A stretch of DNA of 64,000 nucleotides from NCBI GenBank assembly GCA_013322215.1, contig JAAMEZ010000032.1:124001-188000 (forward strand), given 5' to 3'. The notes under the pieces were generated by a model. It had not been told where the DNA came from and made no database searches. It was given only the letters and a program-made list of their open reading frames with translations. Source of the DNA: Martinezella rhizogenes. Lineage in GTDB: Bacteria > Pseudomonadota > Alphaproteobacteria > Rhizobiales > Rhizobiaceae. The first letter of the stretch is position 1. Each line of letters begins with the position of its first letter. The position numbers were made by a program, and so were the translations under genes. Shown piece after piece: positions 1-7,417 of the stretch.

Positions 1-879
1 CCAGACGGTCGTCAGGGCCGGCGTTGCGATCGCAGCCTCCTCCAGATCGTCATAGCCGGTGACGGAAATATCCCGCCCGGGGACAAGGCCAGCGCGTGAA
101 ATGCCGTTCATGAGACCGATGGCGACCAGATCGTTCCAGCAGACCGCCGCCGTCGGCTTTTGCGGCAGTGACAGGAAGTGCACCGCCGCCTCGAAACCGC
201 CCTGCTTGGAGCGCGCGCCGGGAATGCGCAGATTGGGATCGACCTCGATGCCCGCCTTGCGCAGCGCATTGACATAGCCCTGATAACGGTCGCGCCCCGT
301 CGAGGTCTGGTCCGTGCCGCCGATCATCGCAATGGTGCGGTGGCCAAGGCTGATCAAATGGTTGGTCGCAAGCGAAATCCCATAGCTGTCGTCGCCGCGA
401 TAGGTCGGCAGGTCCAGCGCATCGATCTGGCGTGCCACCAGGATGGCCGGCATGCCGTTTTCTTCGGCCAGCTCGAAATCCTCCGGCGGCGTCCCGATCG
501 CCGGCGACATGATGACGCCGTCGCCGCCCAGCTGCAGCAGCGTCTCGACGAAAGTGCGCTGCTTCTCAACGGAATCATAGTGGTTGGAAAGGATGAAGGT
601 GTGGCGGCTGCGGTCGAGCTCGCTTTCGATCGCCTTCAGGATTTCTCCATAGAAGGGGTTCATGATGTCATGAACGACGACACCGATGATGCCCGATCGC
701 GATGTCCTGAGACTGGCCGCACGGCGATTGTAGATATAGCCCAGCGCGCGGGCCTGGTCCTTGATCTTCTCGCGTGTATTGACCGCGACCAACGGGCTAT
801 CGCGTAAGGCCAGAGATACTGTTGCCGTTGAAATACCCAGCGTTTCCGCAATCGTAGAAAGCTTTATCTTTTGCGCCAC
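1..879 (-). CDS. LacI family transcriptional regulator (partial, C-terminus beyond left edge)
   Basis: A minus-strand reading frame stays open for 293 codons from a GTG at 879 to the window edge. It starts V/M-AQKIKLSTIAETLGIS and continues with the LacI helix-turn-helix and hinge (TATVSLALRDSP), then a periplasmic-binding-fold effector domain containing GVVVHDIMNPFYGEIL and later ISVTGYDDLEEAAI. A purine-rich stretch (GGGGAGGGAG on the minus strand) just upstream supports the GTG start. LacI proteins are usually about 340 residues, so about 50 are missing. The effector and target genes are unknown; the regulated operon probably lies to the left. AT-rich DNA upstream (about 900-960) contains ATTCCGGAAT, a weak candidate operator. 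Confidence 0.9.
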   Translation of the reverse strand, partial: MAQKIKLSTIAETLGISTATVSLALRDSPLVAVNTREKIKDQARALGYIYNRRAASLRTSRSGIIGVVVHDIMNPFYGEILKAIESELDRSRHTFILSNHYDSVEKQRTFVETLLQLGGDGVIMSPAIGTPPEDFELAEENGMPAILVARQIDALDLPTYRGDDSYGISLATNHLISLGHRTIAMIGGTDQTSTGRDRYQGYVNALRKAGIEVDPNLRIPGARSKQGGFEAAVHFLSLPQKPTAAVCWNDLVAIGLMNGISRAGLVPGRDISVTGYDDLEEAAIATPALTTVW

Positions 880-997
880 GCGCTCCCTCCCCGTGAAACG
901 CAGCCGTAACATATTCCGTTCGTTTTACGATTCCGGAATTTAAAATCTTTAATTAAAAGCTTTAATCACGCCGCGCAACACGAATTCTCGGAGATTC

Positions 998-1510
998 TCA
1001 GAATTCGTCTTCATCCTCGTCATCATCGCCGGCCTGGAGATTATGCTCGATCGTTTTGAGCAGACGCACGAGCGAGCGGATATCTTTTTCCGAGAAGCCG
1101 CGCGTCGCAAGCTCATCGCAGCTCGCCGCCGAACTTTCGATCTCGCTGACACTGTTTCGCCCTGCTTCGGTCAGATAGACCTTGGTCAGGCGGGCATCGT
1201 CGGCATCCGGCCGTCGTTCGACGAAGCCTTGCGCCTCCATGCGGCCGATCGTGCGCGTCATCGTCGGCGCCTTGACGCCGAGCTTCTGCGCCAGCGTACC
1301 GGCCGGAAGACCATCGCTTGCCGCCAGGGCCAGAATGACACCGTCCTGCCCGGCATAAAGGCCGCTCGCCGTCAGGCTGCGCGTCATCACCGTCCGCATG
1401 GACCGCGCCGCCTGCGTCAACGCCGGCGACAGATCGGCAAGCGTGTAGTCACGGTGATCCTTCTTCTTACCTGACTTACTTTTCTTCCCGACCTTGTTCT
1501 TTTTGCCCAT
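998..1510 (-). CDS. MarR family transcriptional regulator with charged tails
   Basis: This 170-residue protein has a MarR winged helix at about residues 40-125. Visible pieces are the recognition region (LAQKLGVKAPTMTRTIGRME) and the wing (RRPDADDARLTKVYLTEAGR). The N-terminus is strongly basic, with three GKK-type repeats in the first 17 residues. The C-terminus is acidic, ending DDDEDEDEF. Such opposite tails are not part of the usual MarR fold and may be disordered. The gene diverges from the creatininase-family gene at 1597, and an inverted repeat lies between them (1540-1555), which suggests autoregulation and control of that neighbour. The ligand is unknown. Confidence 0.9.
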   Translation of the reverse strand: MGKKNKVGKKSKSGKKKDHRDYTLADLSPALTQAARSMRTVMTRSLTASGLYAGQDGVILALAASDGLPAGTLAQKLGVKAPTMTRTIGRMEAQGFVERRPDADDARLTKVYLTEAGRNSVSEIESSAASCDELATRGFSEKDIRSLVRLLKTIEHNLQAGDDDEDEDEF

Positions 1511-1539
1511 CGTGATTCCGTTGACCTTTTCGCCGCTAA

Positions 1540-1555
1540 GTCATCACGCTATGAC
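1540..1555. promoter_or_regulatory. Inverted repeat, candidate MarR operator
   Basis: GTCAT-CACGCT-ATGAC is an exact 5-bp inverted repeat with a 6-bp spacer. It lies in the 86-bp gap between the divergent MarR (starts 1510) and creatininase-family (starts 1597) genes. Position and symmetry fit a MarR dimer site. Binding by this MarR protein is inferred. Confidence 0.4.
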
Positions 1556-1596
1556 ATTGCGCAGGTTACTGACATAAACAAGAGGCACACCCTCAG

Positions 1597-2388
1597 ATGG
1601 CGCATCCTTTGCCATGTTTCGATGACAATGATGAAACATTGACACCCGAAGAGCGAAGAAAATGGATCGCCGTGCTACCACTTGGCGCCTATGAGCAACA
1701 CGGCCCGCATCTGCCGTTCGAAACCGACGCGCTCATCGCCGAGGGAATCGCCTCACGCCTCAAGGTTGCCGTGCCGGCAAATCTACCCGTCACCTTCCTT
1801 TCCGTCGAGCCTGTCGGCTATTCCGTCGAACATATGGATGTTGCCGGCACGAAGACATTGACCTTCAACGAAGCGATCGAGCGCTGGCTTGCCATAGCTG
1901 AGCGGCTAAATGGCCTCGGCATCCGTAAATTCGTCATGCTGAACGCTCACGGCGGCAATTCTCCGCTGATGACCATCGTCGTAACGGAAGCGCGCATGCG
2001 CTTCAACATGCTCGCGGTCGCAACCAGCTGGACGCGCTTCGGCGTGCCGGACGGGCTGATCACCCCGGAGGCAAAAGCCATCGACATTCATGGCGGCGAT
2101 ATCGAGACATCGGTGATGCTCGCCCTGCATCCTGAAAAGGTCGACATGTCGAAGGCGGAAAACTTCCCATCCCGGCAATCGGAGTTCATCAGGGGCTTCA
2201 AGCACCTGCGCGCCTACGGCCCTCACGCCTTCGGCTGGAAGATGTCCGATCTGAGCACTCAAGGCGTCGCCGGCAATGCCGGCGCGGCGACGGCTGAAAA
2301 GGGCGAGCTGCTCATCGCGCATGCGGTCAAGGGGCTTGTCGAGCTGCTGGAGGATGTCGACAGCTTCGATATGTCGACGCTGTCGTGA
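1597..2388 (+). CDS. Creatininase family protein (metal-dependent amidohydrolase)
   Basis: The 263-residue protein carries the creatininase/creatinine-amidohydrolase signature. GAYEQHGPHLPFETDAL places metal ligands at about E33, H35 and D44, and LNAHGGN places a histidine at about H118. The family hydrolyses cyclic or linear amides (creatinine, formamidopyrimidine intermediates, peptide precursors), so the substrate cannot be read from the sequence. No signal peptide is visible, so it is probably cytoplasmic. It is divergent from the MarR gene and may be its target. A late internal segment (GDIETSVMLALHPE) is also typical of the family. Confidence 0.85.
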   Translation: MAHPLPCFDDNDETLTPEERRKWIAVLPLGAYEQHGPHLPFETDALIAEGIASRLKVAVPANLPVTFLSVEPVGYSVEHMDVAGTKTLTFNEAIERWLAIAERLNGLGIRKFVMLNAHGGNSPLMTIVVTEARMRFNMLAVATSWTRFGVPDGLITPEAKAIDIHGGDIETSVMLALHPEKVDMSKAENFPSRQSEFIRGFKHLRAYGPHAFGWKMSDLSTQGVAGNAGAATAEKGELLIAHAVKGLVELLEDVDSFDMSTLS

Positions 2389-2421
2389 CCGTGCGGCCAA
2401 ACCGCCTCTCCGCAACCCAAT

Positions 2422-2439
2422 GTGATCTTATAACATATA
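2422..2439. promoter_or_regulatory. Candidate Zur (zinc uptake regulator) box
   Basis: GTGATCTTATAACATATA lies about 90 bp upstream of the CobW start. It resembles the rhizobial Zur box, remembered as an AT-rich palindrome with a TTATAACAT core, and matches it at most positions. The downstream gene encodes a histidine-rich COG0523 GTPase, a class often repressed by Zur when zinc is plentiful. Assignment rests on similarity and context only. Confidence 0.45.
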
Positions 2440-2528
2440 AAAGCCTTTGAACTGGCGTCTCCAACTCCTTATATGAAACCCGACCAATGTCTGCTCCCCG
2501 GGGCAACCTTCCATATTTCGAGGCTCCC

Positions 2529-3647
2529 ATGACCGAAACAGCCACGCAAAAGCCCGTTCCCGTCACCGTTCTGACCGGCTATCTCGGCGCCGGCAAGACG
2601 ACGCTGCTGAACCGCATCCTGTCTGAAAATCACGGCAAGAAATACGCCGTCATCGTCAACGAGTTCGGCGAGATCGGCATCGACAACGACCTCATCGTCG
2701 AATCCGACGAAGAAATCTACGAAATGAACAATGGCTGCGTCTGCTGCACCGTTCGCGGCGACCTGATCCGCGTCGTCGAAGGCCTTATGCGCCGCCCCGG
2801 CCGCTTTGACGGCATCATCGTCGAAACGACAGGCCTTGCCGATCCGGTTCCGGTCGCCCAGACCTTCTTCATGGACGACGATGTCCGCGCCAAGACCGAA
2901 CTCGACGCCGTCGTCGCGCTCGTCGACGCCAAGCACCTGCCGCTGCGCCTGAAGGACAGCCGCGAGGCCGAAGACCAGATCGCTTTTGCCGACGTCGTCG
3001 TCATCAACAAATCCGATCTCGTTTCTCCGGAAGAGCTGGCCCAGATCGAGGACGTCGTTCGCGCCATCAACCCGGCAGCCCGCGTCTACAAGACGACCCG
3101 CTCCGGCGTTGAGCTCGCCCGCGTGCTGAACCAGGGCGCCTTCAATCTGGAACGTGCCCTCGAAAACGATCCGCATTTCCTCGACCAGGGCCATGACGAT
3201 CATGTCTGCGGTCCGGATTGCGATCACGACCATCACGGCCATGATCACCACCATCACGACCACGACCACGACCACGATCATCATCACCACCATGATCATG
3301 ACCACGGTCACGACCATCACCACCACGCCCCGTCGCCGATCCATGACGTCACCGTACAGTCGGTTTCGCTGCGGGGCGGCGAGATGAACCCGGAGCGCTT
3401 CTTTCCTTGGGTCCAGAAGGTTACGCAGACGCAAGGGCCGAACATCCTGCGCCTCAAGGGCATCATCGCCTTCAAGGACGATCCGGAGCGCTACGTCGTC
3501 CAGGGCGTGCACATGATCATCGAAGGCGATCATCAGCGCCCCTGGAAGGATGGCGAAAAGCATGAGAGCCGCCTCGTCTTCATCGGCCGCGAGCTCGACC
3601 GCGAAAAGCTGGAAGCCAGCTTCAAGGCGTGCGAGGCGTCCGCCTGA
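2529..3647 (+). CDS. CobW/COG0523 family GTP-binding metallochaperone, histidine-rich
   Basis: The 372-residue G3E GTPase has Walker A GYLGAGKTT (residues 17-25), the CxCC metal motif (C70, C72, C73), guanine-specificity NKSD near residue 160, a loop of about 45 residues that is nearly all His and Asp (about 221-267), and a C-terminal CobW_C domain. COG0523 proteins of this type deliver zinc or act in zinc starvation; the His/Asp loop fits metal binding. An ATG at 2487 would add 14 residues, but the start at 2529 has GAGG just upstream and places the P-loop at the usual distance. The stop overlaps the next start (TGATG). Confidence 0.92.
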   Translation: MTETATQKPVPVTVLTGYLGAGKTTLLNRILSENHGKKYAVIVNEFGEIGIDNDLIVESDEEIYEMNNGCVCCTVRGDLIRVVEGLMRRPGRFDGIIVETTGLADPVPVAQTFFMDDDVRAKTELDAVVALVDAKHLPLRLKDSREAEDQIAFADVVVINKSDLVSPEELAQIEDVVRAINPAARVYKTTRSGVELARVLNQGAFNLERALENDPHFLDQGHDDHVCGPDCDHDHHGHDHHHHDHDHDHDHHHHHDHDHGHDHHHHAPSPIHDVTVQSVSLRGGEMNPERFFPWVQKVTQTQGPNILRLKGIIAFKDDPERYVVQGVHMIIEGDHQRPWKDGEKHESRLVFIGRELDREKLEASFKACEASA

Positions 3648-4636
3648 TGCCGACTGTCGCTCCGCTTGATATCGACGGCCACGTTCTGGCCGTCGAATTT
3701 TTAGGTGACACCCCCTTCTTCGCCAGCGCCGCCGGCGCGATCCACCGCCTCGAAGGCGGCGATAAGGTCACCGAAGCCCATCATGGGATGCTGACGTGCA
3801 TCCGCGATCCCCACAGCGAGAGCCTGATTTCGGGCGGCGAAGACGGCAAGGTGCTGCGGATCGCATCCGACGGCAGCACGACGGTGCTTGCCGAAGCGCC
3901 ACGCAAATGGATCAGCCAGCTTGCCGCCGGTCCGCAGGGAGCTGTCGCCTATTCCTATGGCAAGAGCACCTTCGTGCGCCTCGCCGACGGCACGACGAAA
4001 GAATTTGCCGAGGAGCGCACCGCCGAAGGCATCGCCTTCGCGCCCAAGGGCCTGCGCATCGCGGTTGCCCGTTATAATGGCGTGTCGCTGCATTGGGTCG
4101 GCATGAGCGCCCCGCCGGTCAATCTCGAATGGAAGGGCGCCCATACCAGCGTCACTTTCTCGCCGGATGGCCAGTTCGTCGTTACCACCATGCAGGAAAA
4201 CGCCCTGCACGGCTGGAAGATGGATACCAAACCGGGCGCTGAAGCCCGACACATGCGCATGACCGGCTATCCCGCCAAGGTGAAGTCGCTTTCCTGGTCC
4301 AATAAGGGCAAATGGCTTGCCTCTTCCGGCGCGCCGGCAGCGATCGTCTGGCCCTTCCAGGGCAAGGACGGCCCGATGGGCAAGGCCCCGCTCGAACTTG
4401 GCACGCGCGCCAACATCATGGCGACCTCGGTAAAATTCCATCCCGCCGAGGATATCCTCGCCATAGGCTTCATCGACGGCATGATCCTTGCGGTGCGCCT
4501 CGGCGATGCCAAGGAAGCGCTCTTGCGCCGACCCGGCAAGGGTGCGATCACATCGATGAGCTGGAGCAAGTCCGGCAAACTGCTCGCCTTCGCCTCCGAA
4601 GCGGGCGATTGTGGCGTCGTCGATGTCTCCGGTTAA
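3647..4636 (+). CDS. WD40 repeat protein following the CobW GTPase
   Basis: The 329-residue protein is made of WD40-type blades, for example HTSVTFSPDGQFVVTTMQE, VKSLSWSNKGKWLASSG and ITSMSWSKSGKLLAFASE. This is consistent with one seven-bladed propeller and no other domain. There is no signal peptide, so it is likely cytoplasmic. The ATG at 3647 shares a base with the CobW stop, which indicates translational coupling; a GTG at 3629 is a less likely start. WD40 proteins usually act as scaffolds, so a role with the GTPase in metal handling is inferred from context. From memory, this gene pair recurs in rhizobia. Confidence 0.85.
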   Translation: MPTVAPLDIDGHVLAVEFLGDTPFFASAAGAIHRLEGGDKVTEAHHGMLTCIRDPHSESLISGGEDGKVLRIASDGSTTVLAEAPRKWISQLAAGPQGAVAYSYGKSTFVRLADGTTKEFAEERTAEGIAFAPKGLRIAVARYNGVSLHWVGMSAPPVNLEWKGAHTSVTFSPDGQFVVTTMQENALHGWKMDTKPGAEARHMRMTGYPAKVKSLSWSNKGKWLASSGAPAAIVWPFQGKDGPMGKAPLELGTRANIMATSVKFHPAEDILAIGFIDGMILAVRLGDAKEALLRRPGKGAITSMSWSKSGKLLAFASEAGDCGVVDVSG

Positions 4637-4652
4637 ATAGAAAGACAGGATC

Positions 4653-5468
4653 ATGTCTCAGTCAGGATCGGCCGTTGCCGGAAATTCTCCTGCCCTAGCC
4701 GAAAATGTCTGGGATGTGATCCGTTGCGAAGCCGCGGAGCTGGCGACGCGCGAGCTGACGCTCGCCCCGCTGCTAAAGGCGCAATTGCTTGCCGGCAGCT
4801 CCGATGCCGAAAGCCTTGCCAATATACTGGCTGCCCGGCTTTGCGTCGTCAGGATCGAGCATGGCAACATGCTCTCGCTACTGTCAGACGTGCTGGCGCG
4901 ATATCCTGCTATCCTGCGGGCGACCGAAGCGGATCTCGTTGCCGTGCGAACCCGCGACCCCGCCTGCACCACCTATCTGCATGCGCTTCTGAACCTGAAG
5001 GGTTTCCATGCCCTGCAGACGCACCGCATCGCCCATGCGCTCTGGACCGAAGGCCGCAAGGAAATCGCCAGCTGGCTTTCCAACCTCGTCTCGCTCGTCT
5101 TCGGCCCGGATATCCACCCGGCAGCGAAGATCGGCACCTCGATCATGCTCGATCACGGCTCCGGCATCGTCATCGGCGAAACTGCCGTCATCGAGGATGA
5201 GGTCTCCATCCTGCAGAATGTCACGCTTGGCGGTACCGGCAAGGAAAGCGGCGACCGTCACCCGAAGATCCGCCACGGCGTGATGATCGGCGCCGGCGCC
5301 AAGATCCTCGGCAATATCGAGGTCGGTGCCTTCAGTAAGGTTGCCGCCGGCAGCGTCGTTGTGAAGCCCGTTCCCCCACATTGCACCGTCGCCGGCGTGC
5401 CCGCCGTAGTCGTCCGCATCCACCGCGCCGACGAGATACCGGCCGAGACGATGGATCAGAATATTTAG
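4653..5468 (+). CDS. cysE: Serine O-acetyltransferase
   Basis: The 271-residue protein has the all-alpha N-terminal SAT domain (HALLNLKGFHALQTHRIAHALW) and a left-handed beta helix of hexapeptide repeats (GTSIMLDHGSGIVIGETAVI, then GAGAKILGNIEVGAFSKVAAGSVV). It makes O-acetyl-L-serine from serine and acetyl-CoA, the first step of cysteine synthesis. It starts 16 bp after the WD40 gene with AGGA upstream, so it is probably co-transcribed with the CobW and WD40 genes. Linking cysteine supply to a zinc-responsive GTPase is unusual enough to note. Confidence 0.95.
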   Translation: MSQSGSAVAGNSPALAENVWDVIRCEAAELATRELTLAPLLKAQLLAGSSDAESLANILAARLCVVRIEHGNMLSLLSDVLARYPAILRATEADLVAVRTRDPACTTYLHALLNLKGFHALQTHRIAHALWTEGRKEIASWLSNLVSLVFGPDIHPAAKIGTSIMLDHGSGIVIGETAVIEDEVSILQNVTLGGTGKESGDRHPKIRHGVMIGAGAKILGNIEVGAFSKVAAGSVVVKPVPPHCTVAGVPAVVVRIHRADEIPAETMDQNI

Positions 5469-5675
5469 TCTTCGTCTTTAGGTGACAGAGGCCGCCTCGA
5501 ATCACGGGGGCGGATGAGGGAACTCTCTTTCCTGTTTAGCCCGTGACATAAGGTAGCATAGCGACTTTTCCCGACAGGCGCTCTCCGTCGGTTATCGGCC
5601 GCCACTGCAGAATCAGCCTTTTGTCGCCCCCATGTTCGACAAAAGCGGAAGCCCTTCACCGCACCCTTCATGGAA

Positions 5676-5693
5676 CTGTCATACTCCGTTGAT
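5676..5693 (+). promoter_or_regulatory. Candidate PhoB (Pho) box
   Basis: CTGTCAT-ACTC-CGTTGAT has a perfect first half-site (CTGTCAT), the expected 4-bp spacer, and a second half matching CTGTCAT at 4 of 7 positions. It lies about 70 bp upstream of the phosphoesterase start at 5764, a gene class often induced by phosphate starvation. The rest of the 295-bp gap from 5469 shows no gene. Confidence 0.45.
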
Positions 5694-5763
5694 AGCTCGA
5701 AGAGGTTCTCTATGCCCGGCGTGGCGCAAATGCGCCGGAGCAATGCCCCCACTCGAAGAGGAT

Positions 5764-7398
5764 ATGACGATGACCAGTTTTTCACGTCGCGCCGCCCTTG
5801 CAACCGGCAGCGCGCTTAGTCTTGTTTTGCTCTGTTCCACCGCCGGTGCCGCCGATGTAGCGCCGGCCCCGAATACCGCGACCCCCATCAAGCATCTTGT
5901 CGTTATCTTTCAGGAAAACGTCTCCTTCGACCATTATTTCGCGACCTACCCCAAGGCCGCAAATGTCGATGGCGAACCGGCATTCAAGGCCGCCGACAAT
6001 ACGCCGACCGATATCAACACGCTCGCCAATGCCGGTCTTCTCGACAACAATCCGAACAAGACCAACGCGGCAAACGGCGCCGATGCGGCGGCCCCCTTCC
6101 GGCTCGACCGCACGCAGGCCGCAACCCAGTCGCAGAACCACGGCTATACCGCCGAGCAGGCCGCCTACAACAACTTCGCCATGGACCTTTTCCCCGCCAA
6201 TACCGGCAAGGGCACCAAGGGTGCGGCCGGTGCTTTCGGCACGAAGGGCCAAGTCATGGGCTATTATGACGGCAACACCGTCACAGCCTATTGGAACTAC
6301 GCTCAGCACTACGCGCTGAGCGACAATTCCTTCTCCACCAATTTCGGCCCCTCGACCCCCGGTGCGCTGAACCTGATCTCCGGCCAGACCAACGGCGTCA
6401 TCCTGCCGCCCGGTTACACGCTGGAAAGCGACGGCACCTATTCAAAGGGCCGTATCGTGCCTGACGGCAACGGCGGCTGGACTGCGATCAGCGACTTCGA
6501 TCCGACGGGCGACGCCTGCTCGGTCGGCCAGACGGCCCTGATGTACGGCAAGAACATCGGCGACATGCTGAACGAGCACAAGATCACCTGGGGCTTCTTC
6601 GAAGGTGGCTTCGATCTGACCCAGACCAATCCGGACGGCACGACGGCCTGCAAGCGCGCAACCACCTCGACCGTGACCAAGGTCAACAGCGCCGACTACA
6701 TCCCGCATCACCAGCCGTTCCAATACTACGCCTCGACCGCCAATCCGACGCACGCACGCCCGTCTTCCGTGGAGGCGATCGGCACCACGGATGCGGCCAA
6801 TCACCAGTATGACATGACCGACTTCTATGCGGCGCTGAAGAACGGCAACATGCCGACGGTCAGCTTCCTCAAGGCACCGGCCTATCAGGACGGCCATGCC
6901 GGCTATTCCGATCCGCTCGACGAGCAGGAATTCGTGACGCAGGTGGTCAACACGGTGCAGAATTCGCCGGATTGGAAGGATACCGCCGTCATCCTCCTCT
7001 ACGACGACTCCGACGGCTGGTATGACCATGCCCATGCGGTCGTTAATCCGTCGAAACTCCCGGTCAAGGGCTACGACGTGCTGAGCGGCGACAGCTGCTC
7101 GACCGGCACGGCGCTGCCGGGCGTCAACGGCCAGCCGGCACAGGGACGTTGCGGCTATGGCACGCGCCAGCCGCTGCTCGTCATCTCGCCCTACGCCAAG
7201 GTCAACTTCGTCGACCATACGCTCACCGACCAGACCTCCGTCATGCGTTTCATCGAGGACAACTGGATGGCCGGTGCCCGCCTTGGCGGCGGCTCCTTCG
7301 ATGTGCTTTCGGGCTCGCTGAACAACATGTTCGACTGGTCCAAGGGTGACGCGCCGAAGCTGATCCTCGATTCGAAGACCGGCAATCAGGCATCCTAA
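5764..7398 (+). CDS. Secreted phosphoesterase (phospholipase C / acid phosphatase family)
   Basis: The 544-residue protein belongs to the PF04185 phosphoesterase family. Near the N-terminus is HLVVIFQENVSFDHYFATYP, the metal and nucleophile region of that family; later come SFLKAPAYQDGHAGYSDP and LLYDDSDGWYDH, which carry further metal ligands. The leader FSRRAALATGSALSLVLLCS has a twin-arginine look, so Tat export is likely, as in Pseudomonas phospholipase C. The start at 5764 has GAAGAGG upstream; a longer frame from 5632 lacks a plausible leader. It probably releases phosphate or head groups from phospholipids or phosphomonoesters. The peroxidase gene follows after 19 bp. Confidence 0.88.
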   Translation: MTMTSFSRRAALATGSALSLVLLCSTAGAADVAPAPNTATPIKHLVVIFQENVSFDHYFATYPKAANVDGEPAFKAADNTPTDINTLANAGLLDNNPNKTNAANGADAAAPFRLDRTQAATQSQNHGYTAEQAAYNNFAMDLFPANTGKGTKGAAGAFGTKGQVMGYYDGNTVTAYWNYAQHYALSDNSFSTNFGPSTPGALNLISGQTNGVILPPGYTLESDGTYSKGRIVPDGNGGWTAISDFDPTGDACSVGQTALMYGKNIGDMLNEHKITWGFFEGGFDLTQTNPDGTTACKRATTSTVTKVNSADYIPHHQPFQYYASTANPTHARPSSVEAIGTTDAANHQYDMTDFYAALKNGNMPTVSFLKAPAYQDGHAGYSDPLDEQEFVTQVVNTVQNSPDWKDTAVILLYDDSDGWYDHAHAVVNPSKLPVKGYDVLSGDSCSTGTALPGVNGQPAQGRCGYGTRQPLLVISPYAKVNFVDHTLTDQTSVMRFIEDNWMAGARLGGGSFDVLSGSLNNMFDWSKGDAPKLILDSKTGNQAS

Positions 7399-7417
7399 CA
7401 TCACAAGGGAGACGGAA

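Noticed and set aside
5632..5763. Longer N-terminus for the phosphoesterase
   Set aside because: The extension lacks a signal sequence and overlaps the Pho-box-like promoter region; the ATG at 5764 has a strong RBS and Tat-type leader.
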